This document shows, in pieces, positions 33,240 to 45,211 of a stretch of 64,000 nucleotides of DNA. This stretch comes from Pelodera strongyloides (Eukaryota; Nematoda; Chromadorea; Rhabditida; Rhabditidae): positions 1 to 64,000 of the forward strand of contig JAANDG010000258.1 in NCBI GenBank assembly GCA_036852015.1. The letters are read 5' to 3'. The notes under the pieces are model-generated. The model was not told the DNA's origin and ran no database searches. It worked only from the letters and a program-made list of their open reading frames with translations. The position numbers and the translations under genes were made by a program. Numbering within the stretch: position 1 is the stretch's first letter; each line of letters opens with the position of its first letter.

Positions 33240-34330
33240 GATTTGGGTACATTCAAGAAAGCTGAAGGACGGGCTTGTTATCGATTATACAGCAGAACTT
33301 GTACGATACTACGTATAACAGTATGCTTATGTACACTGCGGCACGATTATTTGTAGTACTGATCTCAGAGCAGAAATACAAACCAAATTGTACAATAGTT
33401 GCTAATAAGGTCATTAAACTGACAACGAAAGTATAAAAGAATAGAATAGAAGACCATGATGTGTACGTATATTAAAAAATGATGTATTTATTCTTTGACG
33501 CCTTATTTATATTGACAAAACTTGGGTAAAGAATTTAGTTGTCGTAATAACTATTATGTTAAAGAAGCGCCACGCGTCTGTGGCAAACCTTTCTTTTATC
33601 AGCGGAATTTTATCAGCGCTGTGTTGGGGCTAGATAAGAGAAAAAGCATGAGTTGTAAATGTGGCGATGCAGTATTGTCAGTCCATCGCATGGAGTAGGG
33701 CGTAACTCTGGAAATACGAGGTTATTTTTTATCAAGTTATGGGAAATGATTACTTCAGAAAAACTGAAACAAACTTATTAAAAAATCGTTGCATACAATC
33801 AAGGGAACAATCCATTTTCAGGATTTACTAGTAGCTATTTTATGACATCTTTTCAGGAAAAAATACACACTCAATCAGAAATTAATGTGAAGTCTGTGTT
33901 CTGCAAATTAAACCAATTCTCTGAACCGAATGCACAACATGAAATAAGTTTTCATATAAACGTACATGGCTCTTCGATAGACAATATTATAGGCCTGAAG
34001 TTTTCGTGTAATTTTTGCACTTACTGTGTTACATGCAATAAATAAGTCACAAATAATCATATAATCAGTAATAGATCAACAAATGCACAGCTTTACGATG
34101 CCCATTATAAACTTGTTGGCATAGAGTTGTGTTCAAACATACCAACCTTTTCAGTATCGCTAATGGCTTTCTTGAAATACATGATGTGTGCAATGTCCAT
34201 CATTATTTAAATTATTATCACAACTCCCAGGAACAAGTTGCAGCTGTTGATGTGCACTTGGATTTACGAAACAGATATTCAGTTGTTCATGCTGGAGGCA
34301 AGCACATCAGTTAGCTGCGAGTTACGCCCT
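33240..34330. repeat. Upstream block of copy E, duplicated at 22.1-23.8 kb
   Basis: It contains the GGGTACATTCAAGAAAGC start and a segment ending TGCTGGAGGCAAGCACATC. It separates minus-strand copy E from the plus-strand relic F. No gene is supported inside it; a shared promoter is possible but not shown. Confidence 0.6.
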
Positions 34331-34410
34331 CTCATGTGGTGGGGTAAATGCGGCTTATTGGGTAAGACACGTTTTGGAATACCCTGGAATACCCGGGCAA
34401 CCCTCGGCAA

Positions 34411-35110
34411 CCGTGGCAGTTAAGATCATTGCTCATTGCAAACTACAAAGTTCGTAAGGAAGAACTTGATACATATTCGCGTCTTCCAATCTTGCATGAC
34501 GGAGAACCGTATTGTTACTTCTGCGGTGACAAAGTTTACCAGTATTTCCCAGTTTCCCGGCGTTGTTATTGCCTGAGATGACTATTTGATTTCATTCAAT
34601 GTGTCCCTGGTAACCAGCTTCATCTGCTCACATATTCTAAATGAGTGAAAGCGGTTGACTGTGAATTTCATCAACAAATGCTTTATAACTAAATTCTCTG
34701 TCAGCTGATGGATCAACAAACTGCAAACTTCGTCCGTGGTTCAAAAAGGAGCCGGCTGGAGACTGCCAAAAACCACCCACATTTGAGTTGATGGCGATTG
34801 TATGAAAGCTAACCTTGTCTGCCAAACCTGTAAACAGAAGCCACCGAACAAAATTGCGACACTAACCGACAACAATGTGTCTGTGATACCCGATAACGAG
34901 ATAGGGTTAACCACATTGATTTCGAAATTGGACCCATCAACACTTGGACCCATGAAATTGGACTCCGACAGCCTTCTTGGAACTTGGATTACGTTAGTTC
35001 TTTTTCCATCTTACAACAGTGCAGAACCTGGGGCCCCGGTTTTTCAAATAGGCGGATTCAAGGCTTATTGTAAGCAGTTGAGGAAGATAAAGAAAACACC
35101 ACCGTGAGCA
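34411..35110 (+). pseudogene. Family relic F
   Basis: Degenerate plus-strand remains of exon 1 start at VKIIAHCK and pass through regions matching LLHDGEPYC, the YCL..CIP.NQLHLLTYSK module and SKLDPST...TWIT, all broken by stops and shifts. The exon 1 donor survives as TTACGTTAGT. The next recognisable part, at about 35,055-35,100, is exon 4 (TTATTGTAAGCAGTTGAGGA), so exons 2 and 3 were deleted. The N-terminal zinc region is absent. Confidence 0.75.
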
Positions 35111-35891
35111 TACAGGGTACTGTCTCCCTTATAAAAAATCATGGCCGGCCCGGAGTAGGGGGTTGTCGGAAGCAGCGTCAATTACCGTATCTAAATAAAA
35201 TACAGTAATGGTTTCTGAATGTGATTACAACAATTGTTTATTACAGAAACTTCATCAAGTTCTCGAGAACAATCTCCAAAGATCGGCGAAAAGAAGTGCA
35301 GAAGAGGAAAATCGTCTGATCGAGTGTGGTGTGTTCGTCAATGAAATCATATTTCATATTAATTTTTTCACGACAATTAAAACTGCGGTCATTCTATTGT
35401 TGCTGAATATCTTTCATCATATTGATGTTCGTTTGACCATCAGTAGAATGTGTTCAAAAATATTTAATATTTAACGCTTTCATGACAATTTTTTTGTGCT
35501 CTACTTTCTTAATTAATGAAAACAAAAATCATCACTAGTACTTTTAATTTTTTTTTGGCTTCATTTTGCGATTTTCTATCAAATGAAATAAAAATTCCGA
35601 AAAATCTCATTGATTTCGCGCCGAGGAATTCTACGGAGAATAATTCATGGAATATTTTCAAAGAATTTATAAACAAGCAAACAAACAAACAAGCAAACAA
35701 ACAAACAAACAAAACCTCACTACAGAAGTCCACAGTAATCATAGTTCTCAAACACAATAAAAAAATCTCCAGACACACCAAATATACAAAATGTGGAATC
35801 AAAATAGTATAAACAAAAAATAACAAGGAATTGATCTTCGTAGTTCTTGCGAAGCGTCTCTCCTATCCATGGCAATTCTTAAATTGACGTA

Positions 35892-37170
35892 TTATTTCCG
35901 ATCAACCTGGGGAGAATCTGCAACAAAAGTACAATAAATTATAAATACACATATATAACGTAATAATGATTCTCCTAATTAAAAAGATGAATTCGAAAAA
36001 TAGACACAGTTTTACCTTTCACTGTTGAGTTTGTGTTCTCTGTCTCTTCAACTGCATTCAGTAGGTCGACACAGAAACCATCGATTCTTTTGTACAACTA
36101 AAATGGATTAATTGATGTGAAACACAAGGGAAGCAATGCCTACAAGCGTTTCTAGATCACAAATTTCAAACCGCACACATTTTCAACCAACTAAATGGGG
36201 TCGCAGCTGATAACACCGCGCTAACCAATACGGATACAACTGAAGTTCCCCTATTTCTTTGCAGGTTTTCCCTGTGTAGTACAAAACAGGATCGGAATTA
36301 AACAAAAACGCACTCTTCTGGTGCTATTCATGACGTTCTTGAAGTCCACTTCAATCTCTGAGGTGTTCGCCTCAGTGAGTAGAGATTGAACCCGCTGAGG
36401 ATCGTCACTATTCATAGCATCCTTGTACACACGACCAAGAACACGACAAAGCTCCTCGAACGACTTCTCTCCCTAGAATAAAAGAACAAATTGTACAGAA
36501 CAACGAAACTCCGTTCAATGTTCGCGCACAGGCTCCACTGGTGAAATTCCGCGCCATCGCAACACACAAGCTAAGGGGCCGCCGTTCGCACCTGCGGCGC
36601 ACACCTAGGGAAGGCGCGGCAGGTCAGGTACGCAGCAAGTGTACCAGTGGCGCGCCGTACGTGCGACACGGGTGGCCATATGGTGTTAACGCACCCCTGG
36701 CGCTCCCGCTGCGCACCTGGGCCCTAGATGCCGCGCCCCTGTGGCGCACGCGGCGATGGCTTGAGTTTTACGTTGTATGCAAACCTGCTGGCTCAACTCT
36801 TTTGCGTGTTCCGTCCAAGTAGACAACATCTGGCGGGTGACTTTCGACTGTGAATCAATCACACAAAGGGTCAGAGTGTTTATCGACTCCTTGATCTCGT
36901 GACCCCAGTGCTTCTTTGCCAGGCAAAGGGCGCACACTCCATAAGTAGAGCAAGTGAAACAGTCGAACATGTTCGATAACTCCTCCTCCCATCCACAAGA
37001 ACAGCTAAAAAGTCTACGAGTTATCCTACGAGGAGACGGCTACTGTAATTAAACTGAAGGTCTACTCTGCCACTGCAAAAGGACACAAAACTATTTTATT
37101 CTAGCTTGGTCAGCTCAAGCTTACATTGTCCACGTCTACTTGGCTTATATATGTGCAACATACCATGACG

Positions 37171-37227
<57 letters not shown>

Positions 37228-38264
37228 AAAACAAAATTAATACCATTCCAGTACCGCAATGACAATGAATGCAAACTGTTGTAATATACTCACGTAATCC
37301 GAGCCGGAAGCAGTCTCTCAGGAGTTCTTGGGTCCAATTTCGACATCAATGTGGTTAGGTTATTCATGTGGCCGGTTGCGGCTTGTGCAGAGACCACAGG
37401 TTTGGCAGACTTGATTGGCTTGCTGACAATCGGAACCGACTTCGGAATCGGCAGCTTTTCGACGCGTTCCGTTTTGAAGAACGAACGAAGTTTGCGACTT
37501 GTACGTGTACCATCAGCAGACACAGCATTCAATTCAGAAAGCATATCCTGATGTTTCGTGCAATTGACTGCCTTCAACCATTTCGAATATGTGAGCAGAT
37601 GCAGCTGATTCTCAGGAATACAGTGAATGAAATCAATTAATTGGCTCAGGCAGTAACATCGCTGGGACACAGGTAAATATTCGTACACTGTCTTACTGCA
37701 GGAGTAGCAGTAGAGTTCTCCGTTAAGTAAGATTGGACGACGCGAACATGCATTGATGTCTTCCTTACAAACTTTGCACTTTGCAAGAATCTTTACAGGC
37801 AATATTCCATCCACTCCACCTTGCTGAATCCGTGTTTTCGGCATAGCACGCTCCGTGAGTTCGCAGATTATTTTGCGAAATATCTTCTCCAACGCCGACG
37901 ACGTCTCCCAGCCTTGTCGCTGAGTCGCACGACATTTTTCGCACAACACTTGCTGAATACCGCAGCGGTACAAAGTTGCTCCCTGATAATTACATTTAGA
38001 GCAATTAACATTCAGGGCTATTTGCAAATCGATCAAACACATATCCTCTTCAGGCGCACTATTGACAAAGCTGCAGATATGCGCTAGATTGTTAGGAATT
38101 ACCATTTCATGAGGAAGACGAAGGAAAGAAATTTTCCGCCAGCAAGTTCCGCAGAACAACGAACCACTTTCGTAAAATGCAATCTCATAAGAATAACCGT
38201 CGATCAAGACTCGGTCGCACTGCTTCCGACATTTTGCACACTTGAACGATTCCAAAACGACCAT
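35892..38264 (-). CDS. Family copy G: intact TRIM-like zinc-finger gene
   Basis: Exons: 38264-37294, 37004-36785, 36472-36314, 36097-36016 and 35917-35892; 485 aa. Start MVVLESFKCAKCRKQCDR follows TTTCAG by 14 bases. The second zinc pair of the N-terminal cluster is altered: where others have CxxCxxLxCG, G has YESGSLFCG, losing two ligands. The CxxC ribbon, the LIM-like half (LLNGELYCYSC), the CIPENQLHLLTYSKWLKAV module and the B-box-like finger (AKKHWGHE) are all present. The tail ends DSPQVDRK. The exon 1 linker (EKLPIPKSVPIVSKPIKS) is shared with copy E, its closest relative here. Intron 2 holds a GC-rich island and intron 1 a CA microsatellite. Function unknown beyond the TRIM-like architecture. 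Confidence 0.86.
36530..36790. repeat. GC-rich island in intron 2 of copy G
   Basis: The island begins near CACTGGTGAAATTCCGCGCC and includes several GGCGC/GCGCC motifs with short inverted pairs. Its start resembles 29,450-29,505. It sits at the same place (intron 2) as the island in copy E, although the sequences differ enough that they may be separate insertions of one repeat family. Confidence 0.5.
37168..37225 (+). repeat. (CA)n microsatellite
   Basis: About 28 CA dinucleotides in intron 1 of copy G, unbroken. Confidence 0.95.
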
Positions 38265-39127
38265 TCCTTCTTATGCTTCTGAAAAAAAAAAACATTTTAT
38301 TCCAGGCTGAATACAATATTGCCGCGAAAATCTCGCCGAGGGAAAAAACATAATAGGCGGGAAAAAATGAGTCGACCTAGCTCACTTCTAAGCCAAAATT
38401 TCAACTTAATGGGTCGGGGTTCCTTCGCTATGGTTATTTTGTTCTTATTTTTACGGAGAGAAATCAAGTCAAGTATGGTCCCAATATAACTCAAGTACAC
38501 GCTTAGATATGCCTCAAGTCCCTCAAATAAGCGGGGCGTGAGGACCATAACGGTGTTTTGAAAGAAAGGGACGACATCGTTTTTAAAAAGTATGAATACC
38601 AAAAGTGATCAAAACACAAATCAAATATGTCACGGACGGAGATGCCATAAAATATTGAACAAGATATGATGAGAATATTTATTCTACAACAACAAAAAAT
38701 CATTTCATCATAACCAAAGATGTTAAACTTCCAGATCCAGACTAGAGATGTCGCATCTTACGAACCACGAATATATAGAGAAAGCATGAAAAGGCCGAAT
38801 AATTGTGCTAACACTGCAAAATCAGTAACGAATTTCGAACAAATTGGAGACTGAAAAAAAGAACAAGAAAATGTTATGAGAAAGAGAATCCTGCACAAGT
38901 AGAAAATGAGCGAGAAAGATAAAAACACTATAATCCAATAAAAAAAATTAAACAGAAATAAAAGCAAGTGAAAAATGCAGCGATAAATAAACGAATATCT
39001 TGGATTTAAGCATGAATACCATACCAGTTGAGTAAACGCCTAAAAGTACATGTAGATGCAAACAATACATATACAAGTCGGAAATGAAGCGTCGAAGTCG
39101 TCGAAACTCATCGAAAGCGCGTCATCT
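38265..39127. repeat. Spacer between copies G and H, duplicated at 42.1-42.7 kb
   Basis: No gene is supported. From about 38,583 the sequence (AAAAGTGATCAAAACACAAA region) matches 42,118 onward, the spacer between H and I. The match runs on through the last exons of H and I, so each duplicated unit is gene plus 3' spacer. Confidence 0.55.
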
Positions 39128-41592
39128 TCATTCTGATTTCTCCTCAACGATATCCGCGGGCAAAACGGCTGCAACAACACATTTCAGTACATATTCCGTA
39201 GTAACCTTAGCTGGTCCATCGGTGTCTGTATGAAACTCTGGGCCTCAGGCGCGCAAATACTAACTACTAAATACCAATTACCAATTTACTATTTACACAT
39301 CACATTGCAATGATATTATTCTCTGGAGGTCTGACAGCACAGTCAGAGAAGCTAGAATTTAGATGCTAGAACTGAACCTTGCACAGAAGTATTGGCACTT
39401 GGAGTCTCTTCTCCAACAGCATCCATGAGGTCCTCACATAAACTGTCGACCATTTTGTGCAGCTGAAATGTACAAATATAATCGAATAGGGGTTATCTGG
39501 AAATAAATTATTATTATTAATTATATCGTAACCAAACGTCCAAACCCCTACGTTACCTACGTACGCAATATAGAGTAATCTCTGGGAGGCTCCCAGTGCG
39601 TTCGTGCATACGGCCACTGGTTGACTGGTATATGGTACACTCTTTTTTTCTTGACACTGATTTTGTTTTGGCAAGACTTGCGCTGTTCGTTCATGTTCGT
39701 AATAAATGGAATAATTAAATCAAATCCAACCTTCACTGTGCCTTCCGTAATTTTGTTGAAATGCTTTTCAATCTCAGAGATGTTTGCCTTAGCCAAAAGG
39801 GACTGGAACTGATGAAGATCCCCGCTTTTCATGGCTGCTTCTTTGAACACAATACCAAGGATGTGGCACAGCTTCTCAAAGGACTTTTCACTCTAAAACG
39901 ATATTCTTTTATAAAATAGCACAAGTTGATAGATATACATTTTTTTGAAAAGTTATAAAAAGAGTGAAAAAAAGACGCAGACCCCCGGAGAAGAACCAAA
40001 AAGGGCTAGGCGCGCTACCGCGCCCTAGCCCCAATTGTGAATTTTCAAAAGGTTTTACTGAATTACTGAATTCAGGTTATTTATGATAACTCGAATGTTC
40101 ACCTTTTTGTACACGTCCACAGCTTGATCCGACAATCTATTTAGTTTTTGCCCAGTGAGTTTCGAACGCGAATTCAGCAAGCAGAGGGTGAGGGTTTTCA
40201 AAGATCTGGCCACATCATGTCCCCAGTGATGATCAGCCAGGCAGACGGTGCAAACTCCATAAGTACAACAAGATGTACAATCGAAAACATTCGGCAATTC
40301 CTCCTCACGCCCACAAGCACAGCTAAAAAAAAACTTTACCAAGGGCTAAGAGTTTTGGGGTGAAGAACAATTTATGCATTATTATTCGCCGCAACATTAG
40401 ATATCTATATCGTAACATCGTAAGAATGATGATGCATTTCAAAATTTCAAAATAAAGCAAATGCAAAGTTTTGCGTTTTGATTGCGATGCCTACACCGCT
40501 CTCTATGGGACAAGTGTGAAATTTCAGTTGCGGGTTTTACAGTACTATTTTTTAGATTCCCCCTCGTTTCAGCATTCGAAAATTTAGGAGCTTCGTTTCC
40601 GCGGGATCGATTTGAGCTGATCAGAATTACTGATCTGTATATTAATAGTAAGCTACTTACACAATCCTCGCGGGAAAGAGACTGTCAGCAATTGATGGAG
40701 CCAGTGTTGACGAAGAAGAAGATCCTGTCGACTTCTCAGAAATTGCCGTATTGAACTTGTGAGAAATGTCCTCTTCTTTCTTGAAGAAGGTACGAAGTTT
40801 GTCAGTTCTTGATCCATCAGCGGACACAACATTCAATTCATAAAGCATATCCTGATGTTGTTTGCAATCGACTGCCTTCAACCATTTAGAATATGTGAGT
40901 AGAGGAAGCTGATTCTCAGGAATACATTGAATGAAATCAATTAGGCGGCTCAGGCAATAACACCGCTGGGAAGTAGGAAAATACCGATACGCTTTATCAC
41001 CACAGCTTAGGCAGTAGGCGACACCATCAAGCACGATTGGACAATACGACGCTGGGGAAAGTACGCCAAGCTCTCTACGGCAAGTATTGCAATTAGCATT
41101 AATCTTTACTGGCAATGCGCCACTCACTCCATCTCGCTGTGGCCGCGTCCTGGGCATAATTGCACTTGTATTGAGTTCGCGGATTATTTTCTGAAATAAT
41201 CTTTCCAACGGATCACGGGTTCGCCAGGAGTTCATAGTTGAATGAAGATATTTCCCGCACGACGCTTGCTGAATATTGCAGCGGTAGATGTCTTTATCGA
41301 AAGGCAGAGCATTGCACTTAGAGCAATTGACAGCCAAGTTGGTTTGCAAATCGATAAGGCGCAATTCCTCTTCTGGGCCATAATTGAGAAAAGTGCAGAA
41401 GTTGGATAGAAAATGAGCCGCCTCCCGACAACAATTGGCACGGGCACGGCCATAATGTGTAAGAGTGCAAGTCCCACAGACCAACATAGCACATTTGGAA
41501 CATGCTGCTATGTCGTAATTAGTTCCGTCGATCAAAGCTCGGTCGCACTGTTTCCCACATTGTGCACACTTCAGTGCTTCCACGACGACCAT
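39128..41592 (-). CDS. Family copy H: intact TRIM-like zinc-finger gene
   Basis: Exons: 41592-40661, 40322-40103, 39892-39731, 39462-39378 and 39168-39128; 479 aa. The start is MVVVEALKCAQCGKQCDR, 13 bases after TTCTGAAATAG-type acceptor sequence (TTTCAG on the minus strand). Exon 1 ends ATTGT|GTAAGT, as in I and J, instead of ATTAC. The zinc pattern is complete: CSKCAMLVCGTC in the cluster, CSKCNALPF in the ribbon, YCLSCGDK in the LIM-like part. Exon 2 has HHWGHD. Exon 3 is 162 bases, starting SEKSFEKLCHILG. Exon 4 uses a weak GTTCAG donor in phase 1, and exon 5 behind TTGTTGCAG ends VEEKSE. Without that splice, read-through would stop at 39,352. H and I are the most recent pair in the array. 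Confidence 0.84.
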
Positions 41593-41723
41593 TCTTTGCA
41601 CACTTCTGAAATAGCTTAATTAACAAAGAAAATACCAAATTCTACAAGAGGAAAACGTATTCACATATGAGAATGTTCAATGCTCTGGCAAAAATATGCC
41701 AACTTACATTCCCCAAATTCTAA

Positions 41724-41993
41724 GGGCGCGTTCGGGTTGCTCTTTCCGAAAGGAAAACATGCAAATTTATCGTTCGGGTTGGCTGTTTCCGAAAGGATTT
41801 AATGCTTTGAGGAAGCCAAAAATACAGTATGAATTTGCATGTTAACCATGCTAATTCATACATTTGCATGTTCAACATGCAAATTCATACTGTGTTTTTT
41901 GCTTTCTCAAAGCATTAAATCCTTTCGGAAAGATCCAACCCGAACGATAAATTTGCATGTTTTCCTTTCGGAAAGAGCAACCCGAACGCGCCC
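41724..41993. mobile_element. Palindromic Harbinger-like MITE, 270 bp
   Basis: GGGCGCGTTCGGGTTGCTCT at the left is exactly inverted at the right, and the arms go on through GAAAGGAAAACATGCAAATT almost to the centre. TAA stands directly on both sides (41,721-41,723 and 41,994-41,996). A 3-base TWA duplication is typical of PIF/Harbinger transposons. It lies just upstream of copy H. Confidence 0.8.
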
Positions 41994-41996
41994 TAA

Positions 41997-42698
41997 TCAT
42001 AATTCTATGTAATAACCTGTGCTCTAAATCGAATCCCTATCGTGACCACTTGGCTCTCGAGGTCATAGCCAAAGAAGTCCCCTTAACCAAGGCCCAAAGC
42101 TGATCATAAAAACTATGAATATAAAAAGTGATCAAAACACAAATCAAATATAGGTTCACGGAAGGAGACGTCATAAGTCATGATACAAGATATGACGAAA
42201 AAAATTTATTCTACAACAACAAACAGTCATTCTTCAGTAAACTTCCAGAAGACAGAAGCCGCATGCTGCGAAAAAGAATACATGCAGAAATCATGGAGAC
42301 GTGAAAGCTCAACAATTGCGCTAACACTATAATACCGCCATACCGGCAACGAACATAAAAAAGTGGAAATCAAGTGCAGTGACAAAACACAATGAGATGC
42401 ATCAAATATTGAAAGAATTCTACCAAACAAAATCAGTACACAACTAACCGTTTGACATGGCCTAAACAAATCCATAAAGAGAAAAACAATGTTCAAGCAA
42501 AAGATGAACACAAGACAAGCATAAATAAAAGCAAGTGAAAAATGCTCATAATATGTTTGAATTGAAGAATTAGAAGGATAAGCTACTTTTGACATACCGA
42601 TAGAGTAAACAAACGCCTAAATGGAAACAACATGTATACAAGTTGGAAATGAATCTGACTTCATCAGAAGATGGCTCGTCGAAAGTAGACGTTCATCT
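41997..42698. other. No supported gene (spacer H-I)
   Basis: Matches the G-H spacer from about 42,110. Short open frames on the minus strand are not supported by splice sites or homology. Confidence 0.5.
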
Positions 42699-45211
42699 TC
42701 ATTCTGATTTCTCCTCAACCATATCCGCGGGCGAAACGGCTGCAACAAAACATTTCAGTCTATATACCGTAGTAACCTTAGCTGGTCCATCGGTTTCTGT
42801 ATGAAACTCTGGTCCTCAGGCGCGCAGCGCGCACATACGTAACCACGTCCGCGGAAAAAGATTGCAAATTAGCATTGAAAAATTCGAGTAAAAGAGAAAT
42901 TCTTTTCTGATTCTCCGCCTTTCACATGTTAAAAAGCCATCTCTTTTCCGTGGACGCGTTTACGCATTTGCGCGCCTGAGAACGTAGTGGTACCAATTTA
43001 CTATTTACACATCACATTCCAATGTTATTCTTGTCGGGAGAGGTCTGACAGCACAGTTAGAGAAGCTATAAGTTAGATGCTAGAACTGAACCTTGCACAG
43101 AAGTCTTGGCGCTTGGAGTCTCTTCTCCAACAGCGTCCATGAGGTCCTCGCACAAACTGTCGATCATCTTGTGCAGCTAAAATGTACAAATATAAACGAA
43201 TAGGGGCCAAGATTTATTTGTCTCTACGTATTACCGAATGAACTGTTATCTGGAAATAAATTATTATTATTAATTTTATTGTAACCAAACGTCCAAACCC
43301 CTACGTACGCAATTTAAATTTAGAGTAATCTCTGGTTTACGGTATACTGTTTTTATTGACAAGTTTTATTTTGATAAAACTTGCGCTGTTCATTCATGTT
43401 CGTAATAAGTGAATGATGAAAGTAATCCAACCTTCACTGTGCCTTCCGTTATTTTGTTGAAATGCTTTTCAATCTCAGAGATGTTTGCCGTAGCCAAAAG
43501 GGATTGGAACCGCTGAAGATCCCCGCTTTTCATGGCTGCTTCTTTGAACACAACACCAAGGACGTGACACAGCTTCTCAAAAGCCTTTTCACTCTAAAAC
43601 GATCTTCTTCTATTAAATAGCACAAGTTGATAGATATACATTGTGAATTTTCAGAAGGTTTTACTGAATTACTGAATTCAGGTTATTCATGATAACTCGA
43701 ATGTTCACCTTTTTGTACACGTCCACAGCTTGATCCGACAATCTATTTAGTTTTTGCCCAGTGAGTTTCGAACGCGAATTCAGCAAGCAGAGGGTGAGGG
43801 TTTTCAAAGATCTGGCCACATCATGTCCCCAGTGATGATTAGCCAGGCAGACGGTGCAAACTCCATAAGTTGAACAAGTGGAACAATCGAAAACATTCGG
43901 CAATTCCTCTTCACGCCCACAAGCGCAACTAAAATGGGAGGATTTTTTGATGTAAAATACACTTTGTACAGCTTGGGGAACTGTAGCATTAGAAATCCAT
44001 ATCGTACTAACAATAAGAATGATGCTGCATTTCAAAAATGATGTGTTGAAAAATAATGTAAATGTGGACGGATCCGTAAAATTTTTCGACTCGGACTACG
44101 GTACCTCGCTTCGCACTTTCCCCTGTGGTAACAACTCTCCGAGATTTCGACTACGGGCTACGGTTTTTACAGTAGTGTTTCTGGAAATTCATCGCTCTTT
44201 CGGTATAAGAAAATGCAGGAGAACTATTTCTCCCGTGGACAGAATGCTTAACGTTTACGTGTACTCATGCATTTATATAACTACTTACACAATCCGAGCC
44301 GGAAAGACACGCTCAGTTGAAGGATCCAGTGCTGACGACAAAGAACATTCTTCAGGGATCGCAGATCTTGCTGGCTTGAACTTGGAAGACATGTCCTCTT
44401 CTTTCTTGAAGAAGGTACGAAGTTTGTCAGTTCTTGATCCATCACCTGACACAGCATTCAGTTCATAAAGCATCGCCTGATGCTGCGTGCAGTCGATTGC
44501 TCTCAACCATTTAGAATACGTGAGCAGATGCAGCTGATTCTCAGGAATACATTGAATGAAATCAATAAGTCGGCTCAGGCAATAACATCTTCTGGAAACG
44601 GGAAAATACTGGTGCACCTTGTCAGCACAGTTGAAGCAATAGAGTTCTCCATCAAGAATGATTGGACGAAACGAGCATGAGGGCCATGTACCGAGCTCTT
44701 TCTTACAGGTTGTGCAATTTGCAACAATTTTCACCGACACTCTGCCACTCGCTCCGGCTCGCTGGATCCGTGTCTTCGGCATAACACGCTCGATCAGTTC
44801 GCAGATTATTTTGCGAAATACGATTTCTAATGCAGACGAAGTTTCCCACGAGCACACAGATGAGTAACACTTCAAACAGAGCACTTGCTGAATATCACAG
44901 CGGTATAATTTTCCTGTCGTGCAGTTACATTTAGAGCAACTGACATTCGAGGCGATTTGCAAATCGATCAGGCACAATTCGGCTTCGGGGCCATAACGGG
45001 CAAAGGTGCAGATCTTCGATAGAAATTTAGGAGCCGTAGCATAATTCGCATAATTATGGTGAGGGCAGTGCAATCCACCCTGTGTGCAAGTTCCACAGAC
45101 CAAAGAATCACATTTGCAACAAGCGTACTTTTCAGAATACTTTCCGTTTATCAAAGCTCGCTTCCATTGCTCTCCACATCGTGCGCACTTCAACGCTTCC
45201 AAAACTACCAT
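42699..45211 (-). CDS. Family copy I: intact TRIM-like zinc-finger gene
   Basis: Exons: 45211-44289, 43928-43709, 43593-43432, 43176-43092 and 42739-42699; 476 aa. Start MVVLEALKCARCGEQWKRAL is 13 bases after TTTCAG; W replaces the Cys in the usual CGKQCDRA. The cluster continues CCKCDSLVCGTC, the ribbon CSKCNCTTGKLYRCD and the LIM-like part YCFNCADK. The module is CIPENQLHLLTYSKWLRAI. Exon 2 is nearly identical to that of H (NHHWGHD), as are exons 3 to 5 and the 3' spacer, whereas exon 1 has diverged more. The tail ends VEEKSE. A diverged fragment of MITE R lies in intron 1. Confidence 0.85.
44090..44255. mobile_element. Fragment related to MITE R, in intron 1 of copy I
   Basis: The order GACTACGGTACC, TCTCCGAGATTTCG, ACAGTAGTGTTTCTGGAAATT, TTTCTCCCGTGGACAG follows the right half of MITE R (27.38-27.53 kb) with many changes. 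Ends are degraded. Confidence 0.45.

Noticed and set aside
36541..36822. Arg/Ala-rich frame in the GC-rich island of copy G
   Set aside because: It runs across an intron whose flanking exons join in phase; the composition alone keeps frames open.
39352..39462. Copy H exon 4 read through to TAG at 39,352
   Set aside because: Possible, but the phase-1 GTTCAG donor matches the exon 4 end of all other copies and exon 5 behind TTGTTGCAG keeps the frame, so the spliced form was preferred.
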